Source of the DNA: Cronobacter sakazakii
Lineage (GTDB): Bacteria; Pseudomonadota; Gammaproteobacteria; Enterobacterales; Enterobacteriaceae
Length of the DNA: 64,000 bases
Direction of reading: 5' to 3'
Assembly: GCF_000982825.1 (NCBI RefSeq)
Contig: NZ_CP011047.1
Span: 3,534,001-3,598,000 of the forward strand
Part shown: positions 57,651-64,000 of the stretch, one piece after another
How the letters are laid out: each line of letters begins with the position of its first letter
Numbering within the stretch: the stretch's first letter is position 1
Translations under genes and position numbers: made by a program
Notes under the pieces: generated by a model
What the model saw: only the letters and a program-made list of their open reading frames with translations
Databases searched by the model: none
Told to the model about the DNA's origin: nothing

Positions 57651-58835
57651 ATGACAAACCTGACTTCCGGGCGTCGCGCCGGCTGGCTTTTGCTGGCGGG
57701 GCTGCTTACCATCGCGACCACCCTTCGTGTAACCTTTACCGGGGCAGCGCCGCTGCTGGACGCTATTCGCGTCGATTTCTCGCTCTCCACCGCCGCTACC
57801 GGCCTTCTGACCACGTTGCCGCTGCTGGCTTTCGCGCTGGTGTCACCGCTGGCCGCTGGCAGCGCGCGGCGCTTCGGGATGGAGCGCAGCCTTTGCGGCG
57901 CGCTGCTGCTTATCAGTGCGGGCATTCTTCTGCGCTCGTCCGGCAGTGCGGCGGCGCTCTTCGCCGGCACCGCGCTTATCGGCTGTGGGATAGCCATCGG
58001 CAACGTACTGCTGCCCGGCATGATCAAGCGGGATTTTCCTGGCAAGGTAGCGAAACTGACCGGCGCGTACTCGCTGACGATGGGCCTTGCGGCCGCCGCT
58101 GGCTCAGCGCTGGTGGTGCCGGTCGCAGCCCTTAGCGGCGGCTGGCGCGGCGCACTGCTGGCGCTGATTGTCTTTCCGCTGCTCGCCCTTCTGCTCTGGC
58201 TGCCGCAGCTGCGCGCCCGTCGCCACGATGCCGTTGGCAGCAACGCGGCGATACACAGCCGTAGTATCTGGCGCTCGGCGCTCGCCTGGCAGGTGACGTT
58301 CTTTCTGGGCGTTAACTCGCTTATCTATTACATCGTTATCGGCTGGCTGCCGTCGATTCTGATAAGCACAGGGTTTAGCGAAGCGCAGGCCGGTTCACTG
58401 CATGGGCTCATGCAACTTGCCACCGCCATACCGGGCATTGCGGTGCCGCTGCTGCTCGCACGGCTTCGCGATCAGCGCGGTATCGCCATTCTGACCGCCC
58501 TGCTCTGCGCCGTAAGCCCCGTCGGGCTGTGGTTCTTCCCTCATCTTGCCGCCTGGTGGGTGGTGATTTTCGGTTTTGGATCAGGTGCGACTATGATCCT
58601 TGGGCTGACGTTTATCGGCCTGCGCGCAAGCTCAGCGCATCAGGCGGCGGCGCTCTCCGGGATGGCGCAGTCGGTGGGGTATCTGCTGGCGGCATGCGGG
58701 CCGCCAGCTATCGGCAGACTCCACGATCTGCTGCATAGCTGGAGCCTGCCGTTAATGGTCTGCGCCGCCCTTGCCGTCGTGATGGCCATTGCGGGCGGTT
58801 TTGCGGGGCGCGCACGGGAAATCGGCGCGCCGTAA
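57651..58835 (+). CDS. nimT: NimT-type MFS exporter (YeaN)
   Basis: A 394-residue CynX/NimT-family MFS transporter with about twelve membrane helices; E. coli NimT (YeaN) exports 2-nitroimidazole. Conserved: ATTLRVTFTGAAPLLD, PLLAFALVSPLAA, ARRFGMERSL, GMIKRDFPGKVAKLTGAYSLTMG and the late GLTFIGLRASSAHQAAALSGMAQSVGYLLAA. Start at 57651 has GAGGAACG upstream; an ATG 7 codons earlier is not favoured. Its AraC-type regulator NimR is not found here, so control must differ. Confidence 0.93.
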   Translation: MTNLTSGRRAGWLLLAGLLTIATTLRVTFTGAAPLLDAIRVDFSLSTAATGLLTTLPLLAFALVSPLAAGSARRFGMERSLCGALLLISAGILLRSSGSAAALFAGTALIGCGIAIGNVLLPGMIKRDFPGKVAKLTGAYSLTMGLAAAAGSALVVPVAALSGGWRGALLALIVFPLLALLLWLPQLRARRHDAVGSNAAIHSRSIWRSALAWQVTFFLGVNSLIYYIVIGWLPSILISTGFSEAQAGSLHGLMQLATAIPGIAVPLLLARLRDQRGIAILTALLCAVSPVGLWFFPHLAAWWVVIFGFGSGATMILGLTFIGLRASSAHQAAALSGMAQSVGYLLAACGPPAIGRLHDLLHSWSLPLMVCAALAVVMAIAGGFAGRAREIGAP

Positions 58836-58836
58836 C

Positions 58837-59544
58837 TCAGCGCCGGGCGGCGCGTAAAAATTCGCGTACCAGCGGCACCGGACGCCCGGCAAGCGCGCCG
58901 CGCTCGTGCTGGAACAGCGTCGCCACAAAAAACGGATGCGTCGTCAGTTCGACGGCGCGCACGTCGCCCTCGTTATCCCAGCCGGTGATTTTCAGCGCTT
59001 CCTTGCTGATCGCCTCGACAAACTCCGGCGCCACGCCAAAATTGCAGTGATAGGCCTCTGCAATTTCCTCACGCCCGTAGGCGCGTGCGATAAGCGTATG
59101 CGGGCGCAGTTCAACCTCCCCGGTCTGCTCCACCAGCGAACAACTCAGCGGTGCAATGACCAGTCTGCCGCCCTGTGCGGTTTCGCCGTGGTTCGCGTCA
59201 CTCCAGCCCAGAACGTTACGGGCATACTCAATGACCGCATGCTGAAAACCGCCGCAGGTGCCAAGAAACGGAATCGCATTTTCACGCGCATACCGAATGG
59301 CGATAAATGCGCCGTCTTCGTTTTCATACGGGCTGCCAGGCACAACCCAGATAGCGTCATAGCCCACCAGATCTTCCGGGCTTTTAATATCTTTGGTCGG
59401 GAGCCAGTCGTAATCGGCGGTGAGTTCCAGCACGGCGGCGGCGTCGTCAATCGCGAGCGGGATCGCCTGATGCGCGACTGTCGCGCTGTTGTAGTCGCCG
59501 ACCAGCGCAATACGCAGGGTGGAAGTGAGCGGTGAGGTTTCCAT
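58837..59544 (-). CDS. CTP synthase C-terminal-like amidotransferase protein
   Basis: A 235-residue class I glutamine amidotransferase-like protein. It is similar to the C-terminal GATase domain of PyrG but lacks the synthetase half. The nucleophile loop is LGTCGGFQHAV (C97, about where PyrG has its catalytic Cys). The His-Pro-Glu end of the triad reads FQHER instead of FHPE, so the usual His is Gln with a His next to it. Related proteins are annotated as CTP-synthase C-terminal region-related (sometimes seleno-) proteins. Start METSPLTSTLRIALVGDYN at 59544 has AAGGAAAAC before it. It sits inside the nimT-yeaO interval, an insertion relative to E. coli, and converges with nimT by a 1-bp gap. 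Confidence 0.85.
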   Translation of the reverse strand: METSPLTSTLRIALVGDYNSATVAHQAIPLAIDDAAAVLELTADYDWLPTKDIKSPEDLVGYDAIWVVPGSPYENEDGAFIAIRYARENAIPFLGTCGGFQHAVIEYARNVLGWSDANHGETAQGGRLVIAPLSCSLVEQTGEVELRPHTLIARAYGREEIAEAYHCNFGVAPEFVEAISKEALKITGWDNEGDVRAVELTTHPFFVATLFQHERGALAGRPVPLVREFLRAARR

Positions 59545-59747
59545 AGGGTTTTCCTTATGCCTGAATGAATTACATACAACATAAGGAGCATCAGCATACC
59601 GATCTGCGCGCTGGCTAACAACACCCAAAATCAGCAGTAATAACGCCATTTTGCGAGGCGTCTCGGGCAATCGCGCGCTGTGGTTTGCCTCGCGCCTTTA
59701 CGCGGCAGATAATTCGATCACAGAGAACGACAAGCCAGGAGGCAAAG

Positions 59748-60104
59748 ATGATTACGCTTAAACGCGTTTACGACGAGCCGGACGCGCAGGACGGCTACCG
59801 GGTGCTGGTGGACAGGCTCTGGCCACGCGGCATTAAAAAGGAGAATTTGCCGTTAGATGAATGGAATAAAACGCTGGCCCCTTCGACGGCACTGCGTAAG
59901 GCGCTGCATGGCGAGGTCATCGATTTTGCCCACTTTAGCGAGCGCTACCGTGAAGAGCTGGCCGCACAGCAGCAAGAAGGCGAGCGTCTGGCAGCGATCT
60001 CACGCAAAGGAACGCTCACACTCTTGTTTGGCGCGAAAGACAGAAGCCAGAACCACGCGCAGATCCTGGCGGCGTGGCTCAGGGAGCTTGCAGAACACGC
60101 TTAA
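59748..60104 (+). CDS. yeaO: DUF488 protein YeaO
   Basis: A 118-residue DUF488 protein. Core: VYDEPDAQDGYRVLVDRLWPRGIKKE and LRKALHGEVIDFAHFSERYREEL, then LTLLFGAKDRSQNHAQIL. Function unknown; some DUF488 proteins bind metals. The ATG at 59748 has AGGAGGCAAAG before it, so the longer frame from 59685 is rejected. It converges with the next gene, overlapping its stop by 4 bp. Confidence 0.93.
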   Translation: MITLKRVYDEPDAQDGYRVLVDRLWPRGIKKENLPLDEWNKTLAPSTALRKALHGEVIDFAHFSERYREELAAQQQEGERLAAISRKGTLTLLFGAKDRSQNHAQILAAWLRELAEHA

Positions 60105-60406
60105 TCGAGAAGCAGCGCCGTCTCTTCAAGCGGCAACAGCTGGCCGTCAAGCGGCATCAGGTGTTCGGCGCGGACAAACGCAAAGCCAGCCTGGCCGTCG
60201 GCGGCCACGACATCGCCCGTCACCAGCCACAGCGGGCGGGCGCAACTTTTGGGCAGTTCCGTCATAAAACCGGTCACCGGATTGATAAAGCGCTCACCCG
60301 GCTGGCAGAGGCTGAAGAGTTCTACAGATTTACCGATATTTTCCCGACCGGCAGCGGTACGGGCGCCGATGATAATGGCGAGAGCGCCTGGCTTGAGTTG
60401 TTGCAT
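60101..60406 (-). CDS. Protein of unknown function
   Basis: A 101-residue protein with GGAAAG before its ATG. It contains LKPGALAIIIGARTAAGRENIGKSVEL and PLWLVTGDVVAADG, a pattern of short beta strands that suggests a small SH3-like barrel, but I do not recognise the family. Two cysteines (SLCQ, SCARP) are present, no signal or membrane segment. It overlaps yeaO by 4 bp at the stop and is otherwise isolated. Composition resembles phage-derived morons, which is only a suggestion. Confidence 0.65.
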   Translation of the reverse strand: MQQLKPGALAIIIGARTAAGRENIGKSVELFSLCQPGERFINPVTGFMTELPKSCARPLWLVTGDVVAADGQAGFAFVRAEHLMPLDGQLLPLEETALLLD

Positions 60407-60842
60407 GGTCTTTCCGCGTTCGCAATAAGCAATAAATGAAACGTGTAGATCAGAACATTCTTATGTTGTGATGTAAAGATTTCTGAATCAAAAAACCGTG
60501 CGTTTCCGCGCGAAATCTCCATTTTTTCTTCATCCTCTCGCCCCGCGTTTTCGCTAAGCTTGCCGTTATCGCTGTGATGACTGACCACACGGCACTCTTT
60601 TGCCTCACCTTACCCCGTTGCAGGAGCGGCTTGCGGCTCAATGAAAACGCGATACAGGCAATTGCCCTGCCTGTAAGGCGCATAACGACAGCCCTTCATG
60701 CTCTCCTTCTCATGTGCGGGGTGTTTTTTTATATACACATCACATCAAATTTGCCTGATTAAAAGACATTGAGCTGTCGTTTAAAAAGCCGTGATCCCGG
60801 ATCGATATACTGTGGCGATTCGCGTTCTTTCAGGTTTTTCTC
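60407..60842. other. Intergenic region upstream of the VirK-like gene
   Basis: A 436-bp stretch. It contains a 7-bp hairpin ACAGGCA-ATTGCCC-TGCCTGT (60654-60674) and an isolated GTTTA (60779-60783) reminiscent of a single PhoP half-site. No gene is supported. Confidence 0.45.
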
Positions 60843-61784
60843 ATGTCAGTCATCATTTCTCACGCTGAGCCTACCCCCAGTAGCGGCCTGGATCTTATTA
60901 AAGCCCTCACGACAGGCACACTGATGCCTGGCGGCTTATGGCAGAAAAAAAGCTATCGTCTTAAATTCGCGCTGCGAAGCTGTCTTTATCTGCCTGCCAC
61001 GCTGCGCTTTATGGATGCCATGGCGAAAAATCCACGCTTTGAACAACTGCTGAGCGTGCAGAAAACGCTGCCGGGCAAAATTCATCGCCACTATCTGCGT
61101 CTGGGGTTAAGCGCGGGCGAGCGGGCGAGCGCCATCATTCATCACTACGATTTTATCCGCGAACGTGCGGCAGCGCGCCTTGCCGATGCGCTCTGCGCCA
61201 CCAGTCCGCAGCCGCTGTTTACGCTTGCGGCGAAAGAGAAAACGGTCGTCATTAGCGCGTCATCGGCCCATAAAGCCGAGCGCGAAGGCGAAAGCACGCT
61301 GTGGCTGCACTGTGATGACGTGCTGCTCGCCAGCCTGACGTTCAGCGTAGTGCGCGACGCCACCGGCTACGGCATCGTCATCGGCGGTCTTCAGGGGCCA
61401 CGCAGAAACGTGCCACATGAAGCTATTCGCGATGCGACAAAAGCCTGTTACGGCGTTTTCCCGAAACGTCTGCTGATGGAAGTCCTGTGGCTGATGATTC
61501 AGCAGCATGACATGACCCATTTCGAGGCGGTGAGCAACAACGGCCATGTGTTCCGCGGCCTGCGTTATCGCTTCAGTAAAGGGCGTCACTTTTTTGCAAG
61601 CTACGACGAATTCTGGGAGTCCGTAGGCGGCGAGCGTCGTGGCGCGCGCTATTTCACGCTGCCGCTTACTGCCGCGCGCAAACCGCTGGAAGATGTCGCC
61701 AGCAAGAAACGTTCTGAGTACCGTAAACGCTACGAGCTGCTCGATTCGCTGGCAGCGCAGTGGCGCGAGCTGAACGCGCAGTAA
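60843..61784 (+). CDS. VirK/YbjX family protein (DUF535)
   Basis: A 313-residue DUF535 protein of the family that includes Shigella VirK and E. coli YbjX; members are tied to virulence-protein localisation or to envelope and antimicrobial-peptide responses, often under PhoP. Core: YRLKFALRSCLYLPAT, KIHRHYLRLGLSAGERASAIIHHYDFI and GGLQGPRRNVPHEAIRDATKACYGVFPKRLLMEVLW. No signal peptide. Family clear, exact role not. Confidence 0.9.
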   Translation: MSVIISHAEPTPSSGLDLIKALTTGTLMPGGLWQKKSYRLKFALRSCLYLPATLRFMDAMAKNPRFEQLLSVQKTLPGKIHRHYLRLGLSAGERASAIIHHYDFIRERAAARLADALCATSPQPLFTLAAKEKTVVISASSAHKAEREGESTLWLHCDDVLLASLTFSVVRDATGYGIVIGGLQGPRRNVPHEAIRDATKACYGVFPKRLLMEVLWLMIQQHDMTHFEAVSNNGHVFRGLRYRFSKGRHFFASYDEFWESVGGERRGARYFTLPLTAARKPLEDVASKKRSEYRKRYELLDSLAAQWRELNAQ

Positions 61785-61790
61785 TGCTCA

Positions 61791-61815
61791 GGCGGCCTTC
61801 TGGCCGCCTTTTTTA
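61791..61815 (+). terminator. Terminator of the VirK-like gene
   Basis: GGCGGCC-TTCT-GGCCGCC followed by TTTTTTATG, just after the stop codon at 61784. Confidence 0.92.
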
Positions 61816-61889
61816 TGGCGCTCCCCCCGAGTTTGCGCAGCTTACCCGCTCGTGCCGGGATGGCCTCACACGTTGCGCTGATCCGCGCC

Positions 61890-61920
61890 CATAAAAAAAC
61901 CGCCTGCTGGCGGTTTTTTT
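61890..61920 (-). terminator. Terminator of the 57-residue ORF
   Basis: AAAAAAACCGCC-TGCT-GGCGGTTTTTTT; A and T runs on both sides, placed immediately after the stop codon of the small minus-strand ORF at 61919. Confidence 0.85.
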
Positions 61921-62092
61921 ATTTTGCGTCGTCTTCTGAGCGATACGGCCCTTTCTCGTCGTCATCGCTGTCGTCACGCTTGCGCGTCACTTCCCCTTCC
62001 GGGCCCGGCGTGCCGCCACCCTGCTCTTCTGCCTGTAAGCGAAAAGCCTGCTCTTTTTGCGATTCACCGAAGTATCCGAAACCAAAAAACAT
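61919..62092 (-). CDS. Small acidic protein, 57 residues, unknown
   Basis: Starts with MFFGFGYFGESQKEQAFRLQ, then becomes glycine- and charge-rich (EEQGGGTPGPEGEVTRKR) and ends in an Asp/Glu-rich tail (DDSDDDEKG ... SEDDAK). A perfect AGGAGGTC ribosome site lies 6 nt before the ATG and a strong terminator follows, so translation is likely. The acidic tail suggests an unstructured peptide. No family recognised. It lies downstream of cheV on the same strand, 120 bp beyond it. Confidence 0.7.
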   Translation of the reverse strand: MFFGFGYFGESQKEQAFRLQAEEQGGGTPGPEGEVTRKRDDSDDDEKGPYRSEDDAK

Positions 62093-62216
62093 GATGACCT
62101 CCTGTATCCATCAGAGTTAACACATTAAGTGTAGCTGACCAGAAAGCCTTCGCAGGCGCGGTACGCTTACCGTCTGTCTGAAAAGCGCGGGCTCCGGGCC
62201 GGCCGGAGCCTGGCCG

Positions 62217-63185
62217 TCAGCTCGCCACTTTATCGAGTACGCGCTGAATCGCCGCGGAGAGTTCGTTGATTTCGAACTTCGCCACGTAGCCATCCGCACC
62301 CACTTTTCGCACATGATCTTCGTTAGCGCTGCCGGAGAGCGACGAGTGGATCACCACCGGAATCTTCTTCAGGGTCGCGTCCATTTTGATGTTACGCGTC
62401 AGGGTAAAGCCGTCCATTTCAGGCATTTCAAGGTCAGTCAGCACCATCGCGATTTTATCGGTGATCGACTGCCCTTCCGCCTGCGCCTCTTTTGCCATGA
62501 GCTTAATTTTTTCCCAGGCTTCGAGGCCTGTGGTATGCATGAGCGCCGGAATGCCCATGTTCTTAAGTCCGTGCTCAAGCATAGAGCGCGCCACTTTGGA
62601 GTCTTCCGCCACGATAGCCACCGCGCCCGGTTTCAGTTTGAAGCTGCGCTCCTGCATCACAGTGTTCGGCTGGCCGTCACGTACAGACGGAATGATGTCA
62701 TACAGAATCTGTTCAACATCCAGTACCAGCGCCAGTTCATTACTTTGATTATCGCTGTCGAGGCGCGCGATGCTGGTGATGTTGCGTGAGCTGACGCCCG
62801 ATTCCGCCGTATGCACCTGGCTCCAGTCGAGGCGGATAATGTTTTCAACCGATTCCACGGCGAACGCCTGGGTGCTGCGCGCATATTCGGTCACCAGCAG
62901 CAGGTTCAGGCCAGTGGTCGGTTTGCAGCCTGTCACCGCCGGCAGATCCACAACCGGGATTATCTGGCCGCGGATGTTTGCCATACCAAGCAGCGGCGCC
63001 TGCATGCCTGCGGCTTTGGTAATCGTCGGCATCGGCACGATTTCGCGCAGTTTGAAAACGTTAATACCGTACAGCTCAAGTTTCTCCTCTTCATTCGCAG
63101 ATCCCAGCCGGAAGAGAAGCAGTTCGAATTTGTTCGATAAAGCGAGATTCGCCCTCTCATCGATATCTTTCTGGAAGTTATCCAT
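62217..63185 (-). CDS. cheV: Chemotaxis coupling protein CheV
   Basis: A CheW-CheY hybrid that couples receptors to CheA and may sink phosphate; found in Salmonella and related bacteria but not E. coli K-12. 322 residues. CheW-like domain about 17-165 (FRLGSANEEEKLELYGINVFKLREIV, NIRGQIIPVVDLP). REC domain about 187-318 with the acidic pair E194-D195 (VAEDSKVAR) and phospho-acceptor D251 (VLTDLEMPEMDGF). A sigma-28-type promoter lies upstream. Confidence 0.97.
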   Translation of the reverse strand: MDNFQKDIDERANLALSNKFELLLFRLGSANEEEKLELYGINVFKLREIVPMPTITKAAGMQAPLLGMANIRGQIIPVVDLPAVTGCKPTTGLNLLLVTEYARSTQAFAVESVENIIRLDWSQVHTAESGVSSRNITSIARLDSDNQSNELALVLDVEQILYDIIPSVRDGQPNTVMQERSFKLKPGAVAIVAEDSKVARSMLEHGLKNMGIPALMHTTGLEAWEKIKLMAKEAQAEGQSITDKIAMVLTDLEMPEMDGFTLTRNIKMDATLKKIPVVIHSSLSGSANEDHVRKVGADGYVAKFEINELSAAIQRVLDKVAS

Positions 63186-63291
63186 ATTGACCTCAAAGGT
63201 ACGCTTGTGGGTGGTGGCTCATGCGGCGAAAGGGATAACGCGCTGGTGCCTGGTTTCAGGCACTCCTTGCGCCTGAATTTGGTTTAAATCG

Positions 63292-63318
63292 TTATCGGCA
63301 GGTTTTGCAAAAAGTAGA
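63292..63318 (-). promoter_or_regulatory. Sigma-28 (FliA) promoter of cheV
   Basis: Minus-strand GCCGATAA (perfect -10, 63292-63299), 11-bp spacer, TCTACTTT (5 of 8 to TAAAGTTT). It lies about 110 nt before cheV. FliA control of cheV is known in Salmonella. Confidence 0.7.
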
Positions 63319-63367
63319 GGGGGAAGATAAGAACAAATTTCGGTGAGTAACAAAAAGGCGAGCGAGC

Positions 63368-63400
63368 GCAAAAAACGAAGCCGCCCGCAGGCGGCTGACA
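63368..63400 (-). terminator. Terminator of the 56-residue ORF
   Basis: Minus-strand AGCCGCC-TGC-GGGCGGCT followed by TCGTTTTTTGC, just downstream of the stop at 63412 and upstream of cheV. Confidence 0.8.
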
Positions 63401-63411
63401 GGCGCGAGGAT

Positions 63412-63582
63412 TCAGGGGGCCTTATGCCACGCGTCGCGCAGCGATTCGCGCCCGTGTGGCTCCTCTTTTTCCGGCAGGTCGTCCTCTTCCCACGGATTTA
63501 TCGTATTCGGCGCATCTTCGGGTAAGCCGTGATGCTCATTATCATCTGCAAGCGGTCTGTCGGGATGGCGATTGTCAGGCAT
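63412..63582 (-). CDS. Small acidic protein, 56 residues, unknown
   Basis: A 56-codon ORF from ATG 63582 with GAGG 10-13 nt upstream and a terminator right after its stop. The sequence is hydrophilic with acidic clusters (LADDNEHHGLPED, WEEDDLPEKEEP) and a basic C-terminus, without signal or membrane segment. No family recognised. It lies upstream of cheV on the same strand; its terminator separates the two. Confidence 0.65.
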   Translation of the reverse strand: MPDNRHPDRPLADDNEHHGLPEDAPNTINPWEEDDLPEKEEPHGRESLRDAWHKAP

Positions 63583-63729
63583 GGCGCTTTTTCCTCATAT
63601 CCTCGGGACAAAGGAAAAGTGTAGCCTGGCTTGCGGGTGCCGACGCTTTTCTCACATCCCGCTCGCCAATGCCCGGTCAAGCGGCTAAAGTGAAACGTAG
63701 CGCCGACGCACTCACCAGAAGAGGTAAAA

Positions 63730-63966
63730 ATGACGGGATCGATTGACGAAATTATTGAAAAACTCCAGACGCGCATCCTGGCGTATGAAATTCTGTTCCA
63801 GTCATTGCTGGAAGAAGTGCCTGCTGTGCTGAAAGAACGTGTGGTCGATAATGCGCGCCACCACTTTGCAGGCCTTGAGGCTGGCGTTAACAGCGATCCG
63901 GAACGGGCGCAGAAAATTACGGCCGCACGCGCTGTAGTGGAGCAACTGCTGGCCCGCAAACATTAA
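63730..63966 (+). CDS. Small helical protein, unknown
   Basis: A 78-residue protein predicted mostly helical (IDEIIEKLQTRILAYEILFQSLLEEVP, ITAARAVVEQLLARKH), with heptad-like hydrophobic spacing that could form a coiled coil. AGAGG precedes the ATG. Its size resembles small regulatory adaptors such as IraP, but I see no specific match and do not assign one. Divergent from the 56-residue gene. Confidence 0.7.
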   Translation: MTGSIDEIIEKLQTRILAYEILFQSLLEEVPAVLKERVVDNARHHFAGLEAGVNSDPERAQKITAARAVVEQLLARKH

Positions 63967-64000
63967 TTCATTAAGAAGCATTATCGCAGCGCGAAAGTGC

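Noticed and set aside
60574..60762. 62-codon plus-strand frame before the VirK-like gene
   Set aside because: No ribosome site and no recognisable feature except a hydrophobic end that can arise by chance.
60779..60783. Single GTTTA resembling a PhoP half-site upstream of the VirK-like gene
   Set aside because: A PhoP box needs two direct repeats; the second half does not match.
61815..62120. Plus-strand Ser-rich frame opposite the 57-residue ORF
   Set aside because: The minus-strand ORF has a perfect ribosome site and terminator; this frame has neither.
63343..63746. Plus-strand frames opposite the 56-residue ORF
   Set aside because: No ribosome site, atypical composition, antisense to a better supported ORF.

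Overview
The window is a gene-dense, roughly 57% GC chromosomal segment from an enteric gammaproteobacterium (Enterobacterales). Gene content and order follow the Escherichia coli pheST-thrS / pfkB / katE / ast / sppA / gapA / yeaGH region, with local losses and insertions. CheV, an orphan kduD and a ProP transporter outside its E. coli position fit a Cronobacter-type genome (inference from gene content; no database search was possible). I saw no rRNA, tRNA, CRISPR array, prophage or insertion sequence.

Layout. 1-6770: translation block on the minus strand (thrS-infC-rpmI-rplT-pheM-pheS-pheT), with the AUU start of infC, the pheM attenuator and the thrS operator. 6830-13831: accessory segment between thrS and ydiY, holding two GNAT acetyltransferases, a LysR gene broken by an 11-bp tandem duplication, an alpha/beta hydrolase, ecotin, two secreted proteins of unknown function and ProP. 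14100-21950: ydiY, pfkB, ydiZ, yniA, yniB, yniC, kduD, ydjM, tcyP. 22060-30340: a HigBA-type toxin-antitoxin pair, cedA, katE, osmE, nadE, a YddG-like exporter, cho, ves, spy. 30630-36660: astCADBE for arginine catabolism. 37100-46200: xthA, nudG, ynjH, topB, selD, ydjA, sppA, ansA, pncA. 46280-50180: yeaC, msrB, gapA, yeaD, mipA. 50610-60410: yeaG, yeaH, a CSS/EAL phosphodiesterase, a KGG-repeat protein, yeaK, yoaI, yeaL, nimT, a stand-alone CTP-synthase-like amidotransferase, yeaO and an unknown gene. 60840-63970: a VirK/YbjX-type gene, cheV flanked by two small acidic ORFs, and a small helical protein.

Regulatory themes. Two sigma-54-type promoters (astC, yeaG) suggest a shared nitrogen-starvation response. 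LexA operators precede ydjM and cho. KatE, OsmE, ProP and the KGG protein belong to families linked to stationary-phase or osmotic stress. A sigma-28-type promoter precedes cheV. A KdgR-type operator lies upstream of kduD. NadE and PncA act in NAD salvage.

The items most worth a second look are the 11-bp duplication in the LysR gene (with an ATGA stop/start overlap), the terminator-like hairpin just upstream of the ydiY start, the altered Nudix box of NudG, the CTP-synthase-like amidotransferase with a changed triad, and small genes below usual ORF thresholds. I did not find a clear multi-gene system that looks wholly undescribed.
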